Shown here: positions 44,866 to 58,421 of the stretch, one piece after another
How the letters are laid out: every line of letters begins with the position of its first letter
Position numbering within the stretch: position 1 is the stretch's first letter
NCBI GenBank assembly: GCA_951230915.1
Contig: OX579635.1
Coordinates: 2,666,001 to 2,730,000 of the forward strand
Length of the DNA stretch: 64,000 bases
Reading direction: 5' to 3'
Origin: Antitrichia curtipendula
Lineage: Eukaryota; Streptophyta; Bryopsida; Hypnales; Leucodontaceae
Notes under the pieces: generated by a model
Told to the model about the DNA's origin: nothing
The model's input: the letters and a program-made list of their open reading frames with translations, nothing else
The model's database searches: none
Program-made: the position numbers and the translations under genes

Positions 44866-46430
44866 AACCCCTCAACATCCAAGGGGACCAAAAGTGTCTT
44901 CAAATGATTTCAAGCCTAATTCAAAGTGTTGTAACTTTTTCATCTAGTGTCCAAATTTAATAAATCTTGTTGGAAATTTGCACTCTTTCTCTCTCTCTTT
45001 TCTTGTTTCTGTGGTAAATTTTCTAGATCAATCCAAGATGTACTGATTTTTGTAAGCCAATTGAAGCTCAGAGGTTCAATTTAGGTTCACCAAACTGCAT
45101 TTGATGGCTACAACTTTGGGGGCTTGTATCTCCTTCATCTAATATTTGTTTTCAATAAACTTTGTTGAATTATGTTTCCCTTCAAGTCTAGTTATTGTAG
45201 TAAAACTTTCATATCAATCCAAATTGTTTTGAATGTTTGGTAGCACATTAATTTTGGAAAATGTCTTGGAAAAGTTGCACATATTAGTCTAGTTTGTGGC
45301 TAAAATTTCATATCAATCCCCAAAATTATAAGTGACAGAGAAGCATTTTAGTAGAAAGAGGTTCAATCTCAAATGTGTTTTTTGTCAAATTTATTTTTTA
45401 TTTTTTGACATTTCAAATCCATTTTGCAAACATAGTGAGTCAATTCAATGATATTTTTTTCTACCAATGTGTTTGTATGTTGGTTTTGAATTGCTTAATG
45501 ATTCAATTTTTTTTCATTTGAGTAGGTTTAGAAATTGAATTTCACCTCCAAATATATTGCTAGGAAAATTTCAGCATATTTTTTCTATACTAAAACATTA
45601 TAATTTTGCAATCTTTATGGCCAAATGACTCTTAATTTTTTGATTGGGTGCACAAATCAAAAGTTATATTGCCTTTAATTTTTTGGGCAGCTAGGGCAAT
45701 TAGGGCATCTTTTGCAACAACACTCAATACTTTTTGAAATTTGACATGCATGTATCTAATATAATAAGGCATGGAATTGTCAAAAGATAATTTAGTTCTC
45801 AAATGACATTCTAAGAGGAATCAAACTTTGTTAGCTATATTGAGGCGGCTTCAAGAAAAAAACATTTACTTCTAACTTCAAGTCTACTATCTTGTAATCT
45901 ACGAAGTCAAGGTTCTTGAAAATTTTCCCACATACTCCAAATGTTTGCCCCGAATTTTACACCATTTAGATTTCAAATAAAAAATTTCCTATTGCACAAG
46001 AAATCATCAAAAAATGACTAGAATATTGCCAATGCACTTAACCTCCTTTCATTGTAGGGTGATTTAGAGTAAGCTAGAGTCTATATTTGCTTCTCAAATT
46101 TTTTATGAGTGAACCTAACATCATATACTTATGAATGGTCAAAATCCTTGTTTTTATGTAGATAAATTTTTTTACTGCAATAGGGGTTCAAACTTTGTTG
46201 AACCTATTTCTTACAAATGAAAAAAAGATTTTTTCTTCACTTCAAACGTTGTAATCTTTCAATCCACGTGGTCAAATAGGCTAAAAAATTTCCACACATT
46301 GCTTCACTTGCATTACACAATTTTGTATATTTGGAATTCAAAAAAATAATATTTTTAAAATTTTAGACAATGCATCAAAAACTGGCAATTTCAGACTTCT
46401 TTTCTTCCAAAGTACCCTTCAGCTTTAGGG
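44866..46430 (-). mobile_element. Degenerate, enlarged TTAA-type MITE
   Basis: The left end (TAACCCCTCAACATCCAAGG) and the right end (tggcaatttcagac ... CTTTAGGGATT) resemble the termini of MITE copy 2 in the same orientation. It is about 1.6 kb and strongly diverged. Confidence 0.35.
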
Positions 46431-47079
46431 ATTTATAACAAGTTTATCATTGAACACTTCAAAATCTCCATTGAGACTATTCCGTTACCATCTCATTCAA
46501 TATGAGTGTATTTAACACATATAGCTACAAAGATTGAAATTAAATAGATTAAAAATTCTATCCTTGTATTATACAATTTTTAATTGCTTAACCTACTAAG
46601 GTAAACTTTCCTATTTGTGCATTGTGACAATTTTTGCCACTTATAGTTAATATCTTATAATCACACTTAATTTTTCTGATATATAAACTACTAATACTAA
46701 AGCACAATTTCAGTCAACCACCCTTTATTGTAGATTTTCTTCACTATGTCAATTTATCATCCACATAGAATATTTGTCCACATCACGGTTTTCTATCTTG
46801 ATGTGGCATTGGCTTTTCCCGTCAGAATGTCCATCAACATTGGTCGGGACGCGTCTTCATGCATTATGATTCACGTCACCAAAAAAAACAATTTTTTTGA
46901 TAACTTGAACAACCTATTCGTAGATTTGGATGGACAAGCCATTGACAGGTTGTCCAAGCTATTTTTTATTTTATTTTTTGACGGTCTAAATTACATGTTT
47001 GTCAACTTGGATAGACATGCCATCCAAAATATATATTCTATGCTTTTTGATGGACATTGGGATTGAATCTTGATGTTTT

Positions 47080-47175
47080 GTCAATTTGATAGACATCCAG
47101 ACACTTTGAATGAGTAATATCCAAAGCGTCAATTTGATAGACATCCATACATGTTGAATGAATAATATCCAAAGC
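47080..47175 (+). repeat. 48-bp tandem duplication
   Basis: GTCAATTTGATAGACATCCA...ATCCAAAGC occurs twice head to tail with few mismatches. Confidence 0.85.
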
Positions 47176-47718
47176 TTAAGCTGCCAAAAAGATTTTGATT
47201 GGAAGTCAACCTATTATTAATGCATATGTGACATTACTAAAGGAAATTGAAAATTATAATTGGGATGTGGGACATTAGGTGCCAGTGGTGAGACCATTGA
47301 TTGTTCAAGTGTCCGATTTGTTCACTCAAGAGTTTTGTCGAGAGCCCGCTTGTACATGATTATTTATAGAAAAATTCTCGCTTACCTTACAAAAATCTTC
47401 TACAAAAACCCCTGGCTCTATGGGGGCATGCTAGTACTCAAAATGCTTGCGATGTTTGAATCCTTGTAGGCCTTAAACCCTAACAATCAGAGCTTGCCCT
47501 CGGTGCTACCTTCCAATGAGATTAGAATTTATGTCGGGTAGATTTTGTTTCTCATTTGCTTGTCCCACAACAACTATCCAACCAGTTGTCTAGCTGAACT
47601 GACAATCTAAAACCTGGAGGTTATTAAATTGTACGGAGACAGAACTAAAAGAAACTCACTCATTCATTGAACCATTGAAAATGTAGAAGAATCTAGGACC
47701 TCAATTGATAGATGCTCT

Positions 47719-47840
47719 ACTATACAAACAAACAACTACCAATTACTACCAGAGATTATGTCCCTATAGCATTGGCTCAACTATACAGACAAACAACTAT
47801 CAATTACTACCAGAGGTTCTATTCCTATAGCATTGGCTCA
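47719..47840 (+). repeat. About 60-bp tandem duplication
   Basis: ACTATACARACAAACAACTA...CTATAGCATTGGCTCA occurs twice head to tail. Confidence 0.85.
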
Positions 47841-50400
47841 AAGTAAGGTTCAAGTACGAGTAGCTTCTATTGATGCAAAGCCTCCCCGTAACTTAGATCC
47901 AAGGCCAATAATCTAAGTTATTGGCATTGGGTTCGTCTATCTGCCTAAGGTATGGACGAGCATTACTTTTTGCGATCATATTCAATGAGACTTGGATTAT
48001 GCAAACATAAATTAAAAATTATGATAATGTCCAACATTTTTTAGGCCTAGATTCCAAGAACACAATGGATTGCATATGTTACCATACATTCTGAGTTATC
48101 CACTCTGATAATCTAGTTGGTGTCCTTGAATACTTGAAAGCCCAGCTACACACAATAACTTCAATACAAAGCTGGCAAAATGGAGAATTTTGTTAAAATG
48201 GTGTCATTCCGTAACTTTGGCACTTTCATGGTTCAGACTACGTAGTCTGAAATGTACACTTGTCCTAAATTTCACTTTTATGATTTAGACTGTGCATTCT
48301 AAAATGTACACCTATCTTAAATGTCACTTTTATAATTTAAATTGGAAATGGTGAAACCATTTCAATGAAATTCCCTATCAAAGTAGTTGGGTAAGTAAAA
48401 CTTTCGAGAATAGTCAGATCTTTTAAATCAAGTTAGTTTACCTTCTTCAATGTTGTATTGGTACACAAATCTGTTTCTTAAGCTCAAGGAATCCTCCATT
48501 CTCAACTTTGAGAATTAAACTAAAATTTTGTCATTTTAATTTCATACTACAACTAGTTTTGTGCATTTGAACATGATGGTACAAATAATTTGTCAAAATC
48601 TAAGTACCTTCAAACTTACAACTGCTAGTTAGACCTTGGAATTCAAATTGGAGAATCAAACTAAGAAGGCATTGTGTACTACATCCAAAGCTTAGATTGT
48701 CAAGTTCTTGGTTTTTTGCAAGTTGATTAGTAGAAATCAATGGCTTCTCAACCTTTGGCCATATTAAGAAATACCCCCTAAGGTTTTGTAGTTTAAATCC
48801 TACAGGTCCAAACATTCAATTGTAGAATATACACGAGCAATGATGAAGTCATAAACAAATGGATGTTTCTGAAAATTTGAGAGAAGATGGAAACATTCAC
48901 CTCTTGGTAGCTTTAGTAGTTTTAGCATCTTCTACTAAATTCTTCATCTTCTTTTGAAATTTGTCATGTAATTGTATAACTAACATAATACAATATGCAA
49001 TTATAAAAACAACTATTTTTATTACAAAATTTCATTCCAAGAGGAGTCAAAACTCTACTAATTTTTCCAAGGTAGTTTGATTAAAAAATATTTACATCCA
49101 ACCACAAACAATATTATTTTTGAATATACGTTCCTAAAATTCTTAAAAAAAATTCCACACATTCCAAATGTTTAACTCTAAATTTTTCTTGTGTGGATTT
49201 CAAATAAAAAATTCCCTTATGGCATAAAAAATCATCTCACAATGGCTTGTGCATTGCTACTTTACATAACCTCCTCGCATTACAAGGTGATTAAGATAAC
49301 TCTGCCTATAATAGGCCAACTTTGGACTAGCCTAATGCAAGCCCAAAACTTCATGAGCAATACGTGTATTTTGTGAAAATGTAGTACTCATGAAGTTTTG
49401 GGCCTCCATTAGGTTGGTTCAAAATTAAGCATGTCATAGGCAGAGTTACCTTAAGTATAAGACATCTTATTTGCTTCTGAAATTTTGCATATGTATACCT
49501 AACAAAATATAGTACTTGATGGTGTAGAGACTCAATTTTTGAGTAGAACAATCATTTTACTCTAAGAGGGATCAAAGTCTATTGACCTTGTCTCTTAAGA
49601 ATAAAAATATTTTTTTTTCACTTCAAACATTCTAATCTTTCAATCCACTAGGTAAAATGGTCTAGATTTTTTTTCCCTATTACACTTTTGTATGGTTGAA
49701 GTGTTAAAAGATTATAATTACTTTCAATTTGTGCCTATTTTCATAAAAAATGGCAATTTTTGTACCAATGTACCAAAATCTAATTATAAAATTTGATATG
49801 CAATACCCTACTTGTGAATAATGCTCTAAAAATGAGTTCCTTGGGATAATTCCAATGTCCAAATGCAATGTTAATGTTGGTTCCGTCAACAAATATTATT
49901 GTTCCACATAGCCCTACATCTAGCAACCAACATCAAATTTTGGCTACAAATGAAAACTTACACCACCTAAAAGTAATTGAACTCATAATGGAATGTTTCG
50001 TCCATCATTTCAAATTATTGGTATCAAATATGGCTAAATGCATTCTATGACCAAAAATGTCAATTATTCTTTATATTATGCAACATTATTTATTTGTGCA
50101 ATATATCACTCTTATAAGACCATTTCGGTCTATGCACATTGTACCCCCCCTCCAAAAAAATAAATATTGTCCAATGCCGACTCTGCTATTCCAAATAAGA
50201 AATGTTGTTGGAACTGTTTGTCTTTTAGGACCCTTAAGGAAAAACTTGGCTCTCGAGTGGAATTTTCAGTTAGCAATTGAAATTCTCTTTTTCAAATTTG
50301 AGCCCCACTGTGAAATTTGAAATTTTGAAAAATTACTAAAACTTAACATTTTATCCCAATTTTGAACTTCAGGTCATAACCATGGTCTTGATTTTCTAAT

Positions 50401-51231
50401 TATAGAATGACACGAAATTCTGGTTACCAAATTGATGTTTCTACACTACAATTCGAATTTTCAATCATATTTTGTACTACGATGTGAATACAAATCTGAC
50501 TGGTATGTATAACTGTCCTTGAGCAACAATCAGTAACCAATAGGCCTTGTCGGCCGGAAGCACTGAAACGATAGATCAAGTTTTTCTCTTCTCCAACTCT
50601 ACAGAGAGATGCATAAACTGCTACATCGGATTTACCCAATGCGAGCACAACATACCTCTCACAAGCAATGAGAGTTGGAGTGCAGCCTAGTATAAATCCA
50701 ACAGCAAGACACAGGCTCTAACCTAAACCTAGTGAACACCAAAATCTTGGTACAGGTACACATCTACAGCCTCAGAATTCAAGACCGAGAAGAGATGTTC
50801 AACCGGAACGGATTGCTCTAGCTTACAGAAAACGATAATGAACTCTGTCCGTGACATTGTGGTCAGAGTTCGACCGCTTAAACAATATTCGCAAAGACTG
50901 AATGACAAACAGCAATTATACAGTAAAGTTCAGCATCATGACAACAACAAGTCCTCATTAACTTTAGGAACACATAACCTCAACGCCCACAACACCCTTT
51001 GCCACGACCATTTAAGAATACTCATCTTTGTGAAACTGTAAATGCACAAGAGAAAATAGAACTCCGACCCCAACTGCACAGCGTACAAAGAAAATGAAGA
51101 TCCATGCAGAGAATTAATATACATTTGTTTCAAGCAGCACAAAGTTTCACAACACAAATGACTCAGGGGAAAAGTCTACTTCCAAGATTTGTAGTGAAAT
51201 ATTTGTAGAGGTGCCACAAGTTCACTTTTCA
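50401..51231 (-). other. 3' flank of the zinc-finger gene
   Basis: By position this is 3' UTR and downstream sequence. A 74-codon minus-strand frame (50424-50648, MLALGKSDVAVYASLC...) looks protein-like but has no recognised domain and no link to the exons upstream. Confidence 0.3.
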
Positions 51232-53018
51232 TCATCCACTTTTTTGCTTCACACTCTTTTGCATTGCTCGTTCAGCTTTGCCCGGCTGCCAAAAAACCCA
51301 CCCACATGAACATGACTCTTCAGCATTGGGATACTACACACACAATGCAGTCTCAATCATGATAAACGGTAAATTATTCCCCCACGATACGGACGAGAGC
51401 AAACTACGATATCAAAGCTTCTCAATTCAGAAAACTGTACCACAACAAGTGAACACAAATATGTCAAATTTTAAGTACTAAGCTATTAAAAGATATTCCT
51501 ACACAATTGAATCTTGAATGTTACGTATTTAAACTGCGTGAAGTTCAAAACAACAAAGAGACATTGAATTATTCCAACACAGCCCTTGAATAGTTAACAC
51601 CACTACCACAGACGTGACAAGACTGATAGGGTCTTCATTTTGGCTCAGGTAACCTTTGAATGATAGCTTTCATCACTATGCCACCATCTGACAGCTCAAG
51701 AGAGCCCGGGCAACAAGGCAGATCGGCCTTTGTTTTCCTCACAGCCAAGAAAAATATTTACTGGCATTACAGAAGTCGTGTCTACTTTAGCTTTGACGAC
51801 ACATAAACATTTGGGGTAGTGAACCCATGCAACTTTGCCATGGGCAGGACAAAACTGGACAATAAGTTACTGAAAAGTACATATCTAGTGAATATGACAA
51901 TGTGCAACGACTTGGGAGTACAGAGTCTACCACAGTTGTACGCACCCTATAAGCAAAACTTCTGAAATTCAGAGCTTAGGGATTAGAATTCTCTTGAAAA
52001 CAGGGACAACACTCTCGTTAAGAAAATCATATTAACAAGAGAGCCACTGAAAGCTACGGCAATGCCTCTCATTGAAGTCTGAGCTACGTACCTTTTGTCC
52101 AGCTCGTTTCCTTTGCATTTGCCGACCAGAGTTTGCCTTCCTCTTCACAGGTACAACTTTTCCCTAAGACCAGAACAAAACAAGTCAGGAATGCTTTAAA
52201 GTTTAGCGCATCCACGAACTTGCGAAGAAGAGTGTGAAAGAACACCAGAATGCAGAAAGAGAAACGGAAATTTTTATTCCAAAAGAGGCCCAAGAACTGC
52301 AAGGGAATAACCTCTGCGATACTTCGAATGCGTTCCAGACGCTCCGCATGAGTTTCCCCCTCCTCTTCTTCATTTCCATCTATCTAATTGCACTTTCAGC
52401 TTCCCACTAGCGAGTTGCTTTAAAGACCGTGCATGGCGCTGCGATACATGCAACCCAAAAAAGATTTTAGAGACACATAAACCCTAAACCCTAAACCGGT
52501 TGCTAAACCTTTCCCAACAACAAAATACGAATAAAAACTCACAACTATCAATCTAGTAACAGCCAAACCTTTGATAACAAATGCGCCTTCATCGATTCGT
52601 CAGACAAGCAAAGAATCTTCACACAATATCGACATTTCAGAACGCCACCAACTCGCAGCACGACGCGATCTCCACCACTTTCGGTTGTAGCCTCGTCCTC
52701 ACCACTCTCATCATCTGCAGCCTCCGTCGTCGTCGGCTTCTTCAACAAGAAATAACTGCTATCGATTGACTGCACCACTTTAGCATTCCTATCTCGGAAA
52801 TTATTCCACTCGTCGTCTTCGGATTCACTCTCCGGAGGCTCTCCGCCACCTTCAGAATCAGAGTCATTGCTTCCTGGAGTCGCCTTTTCAGGAGATGGGG
52901 CGTCGACGTCTTGGTTGTGGGCGGAGTCGTCGTCGGAGTTGGTGTTCACGGAAGAGTCCGAGGAGGATGCATCGTCGTTGCCTGCATGGTCGACTGCGTA
53001 AAACTGCCGCTTGAACAT
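51232..53018 (-). CDS. C2H2 (U1-type) zinc-finger protein, four exons, frameshifted
   Basis: The exons are 52569-53018, 52312-52438, 52092-52163 and 51232-51285, all with GT-AG introns. Exon 1 encodes MFKRQFYAVDHAGN, a long Ser/Asp/Glu-rich acidic region, then CRYC...MKAHLLSK. Exon 2 supplies RHARS, completing a C-x2-C-x13-H-x5-H finger, as in plant nuclear/nucleolar RNA-related fingers. Exons 3-4 are basic (VKRKANSGRQMQRKRAGQK; MQKSVKQKSG). Exon 2 has a GATA tandem duplication (GATAGAT near 52383): read as is, it stops soon after QLDRWK (about 172 residues). With one GATA the frame runs on (GNEEEEGETHAERLERIRSI), exon phases fit and the product is 232 residues. So it is a recent mutation, an error, or a pseudogene. 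The duplicated SLX9 promoter lies about 115 bp upstream. Confidence 0.65.
52482..52495 (+). repeat. Two telomere-type repeats in intron 1 of the zinc-finger gene
   Basis: CCCTAAACCCTAAA within intron 1 (52439-52568). A related AGGGTTTAGGGGTTTAG lies just upstream of the gene at 53113-53129. Confidence 0.7.
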
Positions 53019-53128
53019 GATTATTCTGATAACATACACACTCAGAAGCTATTGCTAAGGCTGCAGCAGGACTGCCTGTAGTGATCTTGCTTAATATGCG
53101 CTGGTCCCGGGAAGGGTTTAGGGGTTTA

Positions 53129-53500
53129 GACCTTTTGCCTTGCTGTTTTCTTCACTTGTTCACCCCAACCAAAGTGATGAGATTTTCACGAGCTCTAGGA
53201 TAACATGATCAATTCGCCTGTTCTCCATTACTCCAATAACCATTGCATTCATACTCAATCCTAACAAATCACTAGAAATTACAAGCAGAATTTATACCAT
53301 AAACCAGAATTTCTCAAGAAAAGAAACCAAGGAATGCATTCCGAAAGGCACCAGAATCAAGTACCATGTTTATCAGACCTCCTTACAGCAATCCTCTGCA
53401 AAATTGAAACTCCGAAAAGCAAGAGCGATCGTCTCCACGGCAACCTCCGGGTGCTCGTCTCTGAACACCCTCCAGGCCAAAACCCTAAAACCCTACCGAC
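53129..53500 (-). pseudogene. 5' fragment of the SLX9 gene
   Basis: It contains the telo-box (53478-53494), the ATG exon (53365-53367), intron 1 and about 27 nt of exon 2 (one Lys codon shorter than copy A), and breaks off in exon 2. It points towards the zinc-finger gene, whose ATG is at 53018. It cannot encode SLX9 but may retain promoter activity. Confidence 0.8.
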
Positions 53501-53659
53501 CTTCAGTGGATGACAAGATGAGGTGGGATGGAGACATTCGTCCAGTTCACTGGATGAGAAATATATATGTACTCAGTATATAATACGGTCTGATAGTATG
53601 ACACACAATTAAGTTTTATTACGGTATGATTGAAAAGAGACTAAATTGGCAAAAGTACC

Positions 53660-54150
53660 TACTAAAGCATCTTCATATTTTAGAGGTCTTAAAAATACCT
53701 CTAAATTTATTTTTTTAATTTAAAGACTCAATGTAAAAGGAATTAAAATTGTGTAACATATTTTCATTTTAGAAAGTATTTCAATGCTCAAAAAATCAAA
53801 CAAAATATTAAATCCATTGTTTGGTAATTAGTGATTCTTAAAAAAATATAGTATTACCATTGTTTCTACGGCAAGTATGATGGTTTTGCATATGATGAGC
53901 ATATGAATGGAAAAAATAAATCTTTGTATTTCAGAGGTCTTAAAAACATCTTTAAAATTAAAAAAATAAATAAAAGACTCAATGTAAAAGACTTTAAAAT
54001 TGCTTTATCATATTTATATTTTAGAAAATATTTCAATGCTCAAAAAATCAAACAAAAATTTAATCCATTGTTTGTTTGTTCTTGATTCTTACAAAAACAT
54101 AGTATAAACAATTGTTTGTACGGCAAGTATGATGGTTTTGCATTACAGTT
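53660..54150 (+). repeat. Tandem duplication of about 250 bp inside copy B
   Basis: The stretch from AGAGGTCTTAAAAA to GCAAGTATGATGGTTTTGCAT occurs twice in succession here but once in copy A (about 38820-39000). Confidence 0.8.
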
Positions 54151-56575
54151 ATTTGGTAAGCAATTATCAAATAATGTTCAATTTATAATATAATAGGATA
54201 ATATACGTGAGATTCATGGTCTCAAATGCAAATCATCTTGACACGATGTCATGAGATCATTCATTAGGAAACGTTAAGTATTCATCTTTATGCATTCCCA
54301 ATCCAAAACTTAAAAAGACTTTTGAGTTTCAAATTTAGTCTTAGAAAAGTTCAAGTTTCTTATGCAACCATTGCAAATGTTGCGACCATTGTACTACAAG
54401 TAAAACGTACTTGCTCTTATGGTAGAAAGCTGAGAACACAACATTGGATTGCAAACTAAGAGGACTTTGAGAATATAATCATGAATAAAACTTTTTATTT
54501 TTTGTATTTGAAACAAATGGAATCCATGGCACAAAAGAGTCAATTTACAATCAAGCCCCAAGGAGCTAGATTGTATCAAAATTTAAAATAATGAACAAAA
54601 TCAGAGTTTGATGATCAACTAATCTGTGCAATTGTATGGAATACTACATAGGTGGTTACTTCATCCCTTGGCATCGACATCGACATCGACCTCTTCCACT
54701 CCCATGTTATCTGCCTCCAAGGCAACGTAAACCAATAGGACATCGACTCAATTTCATAGGACATTAATGATAACCTTTTGGATGGCAATGCACATGTACA
54801 ACACGTCGATGGTAACTTGTGTCATACCGAGAAAAATATGGCACTTAGCAATATCTCCAATTGGATTAGAACAATGATAATTTTTTATATGCACATAAAC
54901 GTATTCATCAAAGAACACTCACCAAAACCTTCCTATTTTTACCACTGCCAAACATTTTCAATCAGACCAAACCTAAAGTTTTTGCCATGCCTATAGTCCA
55001 AAAGAGCCCAAACCAATTTATTAAGTAGGTCTCGAATTAAGTCTAAAAATTGTCATCCTTGGTGTGTCCGATTTATCACTTGTGGATTGCGTTTATAAAT
55101 CATGACTCTCTTTGATACAATTTTTTGTGTTCAATTTTCTTACTTTTGAAGAAATTTCCAATATACCATTTATAATCAAAAGATTGAATTATTTTTCTTC
55201 TAATTGAAAATGTAATTATTTTGTGTTTATAATGTAGAGAGAAACTTGTTTATTAAAAGAAGTGTTAAAACACTATCATTGCTTTGTTATGGTTGTATAA
55301 TGGAATAAGCTTGAATTTGTATTATCCACTCAAAGTATAAGGTTGAAATGTCACCGCATCTCCTACTTGAGAACTATACCTTTGTCATTCTTCTTTCTAA
55401 TAGCTTTCCTATTCATGAATTGAAGACATTCTTCATTGTTTTTTCTCTTAGACCTTCTCTATTCATTTGGTATCTTCCTCTAATATCCTCTTTAGGACAC
55501 CTTTTGAGGCATCCTCCCTCTTATAACCTTTTTAAAGGATTTTTCAAGAATCTGACTTTTTCCAAGATTAAAGGCAAAGATTTTATTCCATCTAAAAATG
55601 ATAAATTAGTGATAGGCTTGTATAATCTGTATCACGTAAGTTATACCTAGGACTAAGGCTACAAGGATTCTCATAACTTAAATTTATTTTCCTAACCTTG
55701 CATTTACATATCATAAGTGATATGTTTACATTGATTATCATACCATCACGATTAGAAGAGAAGGATTTTTGAGGCTTATTTGACAATATGTTAGACGTTA
55801 AATTTCATTTTTTTAAAAACAAAGGACTTCAATACTAAATTGCCATGTTTTTAAATTGAGTGGATCTTGCAAATTGTAGGTGGGTCATTGGGTGGTTAAT
55901 AATAAGGGGGATAGTGGTAATTGTGCAAAGCATTCTAGGTAATTAGATAATGCAGTGGCTACTGTACACTCTTCCAAAGCAAAAGTATCAAACCCTAATC
56001 ACAAGTTGCCATGATATAGTTGCCTCAAGATCAAATCAACTTCAAAGATTTCGGTAAATCTTCAACAACATAAAATTTTGTACACACAATTGTAAGGCAT
56101 AGATTTGATCAATGGAATGCTTTAAAATATCTTTGTAAACAAACATAGTACAACTAAACAACTTAAAATAATTGTGTACAAAAATATTACATTGTTTAGG
56201 ACAACAAATCATTTTTTATATAAGTACAAGGAGATTGAAGATTGTTAAATGCAATCTAATGGCCAAGGGAGCTGACATTTTAGGGGACTAGATTCATAGT
56301 CGAAAGTCAATAACAAAAAGTGGAAGCATGATTGAAAAACATAAATTTAACTAATTATTAGAGGTTTTTGAATAGTGAATATGAAATTTACATCAAAAAA
56401 CATTGCAAATTTCAATCTAGCAACAAATTATAGGCAACTTAGAGGTTTCTAGTTAGAATTGCAAAGAATATCCTATACCTTTGATTCAATAAAAAAATTC
56501 TTCAAATTCCATTTGTACAAGTACCAAATGCATTTTTAAAGTTCTAAATTATTTTCAAATGTATAAAGGATAAAT

Positions 56576-57499
56576 GTTGGTGATTTCACTAAAAGTGGGT
56601 GCTATAGAATACATAAAGACATGCCAAGGTATGACTAATTTTGTGGTATTGAAAAATAAATTCTAAAATTTGCTATAATGCTTTTAGAAAAGAGTACCAA
56701 CCTATGTGACTAATTCTGTGGTAGTGAAAAAAATAAATTTAATTTGCTATAGTGCTTCTAGAAAAGAAGGCCAAAACTGAGTTTGTGGGGTGGCCACCTT
56801 TGAGATTTATTAACTTTTGTACCATGATTACATTTTGCTTCAAATTTTTGTAAAAGTGTAGAATATCTCACATACTATAGCTTTTATATTCACGCTTTTA
56901 TATTTTCTTCACTCATTCTTGTGTTACAAATCTGTGAATACAAATGTACAAAACAATGACTAAGTTTTGTAAGTCATTGTATATCTTATTGAGAAATTAG
57001 AAGTTTGAGACAACATTTACGTTTTGAATTTAGGCCATTGAAATCGAAGTTGTCCAAAATGAATTCAATTGACTCATTGTGATCATTTTAACATGAATCC
57101 AAGGCTTCGTTGTTTTTATTGCCTTTGATTTTGTAATATTGTTCTAGTTTCCTCCAGCTCAGTAGTAATTCTACAATCAATCCGTTCATCTTCTACAAGG
57201 TTGTAGCCATAATTTTAATGTCCTTCCTTCAAACTTGTCTTACCATGGTACATAAAAACGTGTGTCATTCCATCAAAGAAAACATTGCATTTTCTTTCCA
57301 ATACAAAAGTTGAAGAATTGTGGTATAAGAAGTGGGATTGACCATTGTCATTTTGTTACTTGTTTATATTGTTCATTCATTTTATTACTTTGTAAATTTC
57401 ATAGTCAACAACCTCTGGAGTCTTAAGAATGAGTTGCTTTGACCCCTTCTTCAAATTGTATGCCAATTTTGATTTGTTTCCAATGAATGAAAAATTATA
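56576..57499. other. AT-rich sequence, no gene seen
   Basis: A short repeated phrase (TATGACTAATTYTGTGGTA) occurs near 56630 and 56704. Nothing else is recognised. Confidence 0.4.
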
Positions 57500-58417
57500 G
57501 TAATTTAATATGGACTTGCATTTATTTATCCCAAAACGCTCAAAAACTACCATTTTAAGCACAAGTACCAAATTTTGGAAAAAAACATTTTTGGACACAT
57601 GTAATCATAGGATCTTGCAGTAAGTTGGGTTTGAAGATGTGGAAAAAATTTCAAAAGTTTTCACCATGTGGATTGCAAGATATTAGCGTTTGAATTGATA
57701 AAAATCCTTTTTTGGTCCCTGCAAAAAATTGGCTAGCTGCACTTCACAAGGTCACATCTTTATAAAAAAATATCCAAAATGGTGGTTACTCTTTGGATTC
57801 ATTCTTCAGGACAAGTTGGCTACATGCTTGAAAATTTTCAGATCATTTGGATTTGTATAACATATAGAAAAAAAATAGTAAGTAGAAAGAAGTAGAAAAT
57901 TGCTCAAAACACTAAATTGTTAAGATGTTAATTATAGAAAAATGCCAATCCCAACGGTCTTAATGTTGTAATAAATAATTTTCATCCTATAATTTTATTT
58001 TTTTCCAAAAATATTGAAAATTGACTGAAATGAATGACATCAAAGTTTATTTTAGAGTAGAGAATCCATAACTACTTGCAAACTAAAATTCCTCATAACT
58101 TTTGACTCATTGATCAATATGGAATGATTCAAAGCTTTCCACATGTATATAAATCTAGAAAACCAATTTCAAATTTTTGTTTTTGAAAAAAGTGATTTAA
58201 AAAAATCTGCCTAGCTTGCCTTCCTGATGAAAAAAGTAAAGTATTAGACCATAAATTTTGACTCCTATTTCCAAATGTCATAAAATTTTGTTCACACAAA
58301 AGATATTCCTCGTCCACAACTTCTATTAAAATTTGGGCCTAAAATATAAATTTGTAGTCACATGTACCTATCCAAAATTGCTAAGTTGCTAAAAATAGAA
58401 GGATGCTCTTTTAGGGA
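57500..58417 (+). mobile_element. Degenerate TTAA-type MITE
   Basis: The left part (CCAAAACGCTCAAAAACTACC) and the right end (CTTTTAGGGATTAA) resemble MITE copy 1 in the same orientation. Its exact left end is unclear. Confidence 0.35.
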
Positions 58418-58421
58418 TTAA

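Larger units (their letters stand above)
46431..50400. other. AT-rich sequence with short tandem duplications, no gene
   Basis: It contains a 48-bp tandem pair (47080-47127, 47128-47175), a 60-bp tandem pair (about 47719-47840) and a roughly 65-bp pair near 48225-48345. No coding region is supported. Confidence 0.5.
53129..56575 (+). repeat. Segmental duplication, copy B
   Basis: Direct copy of 38264-41985, starting at the shared GACCTTTTGCC and ending near 56575. It lacks the 40379-40958 MITE and has one internal tandem duplication at about 53670-54145. Beyond the SLX9 fragment no coding region is supported. Confidence 0.88.
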
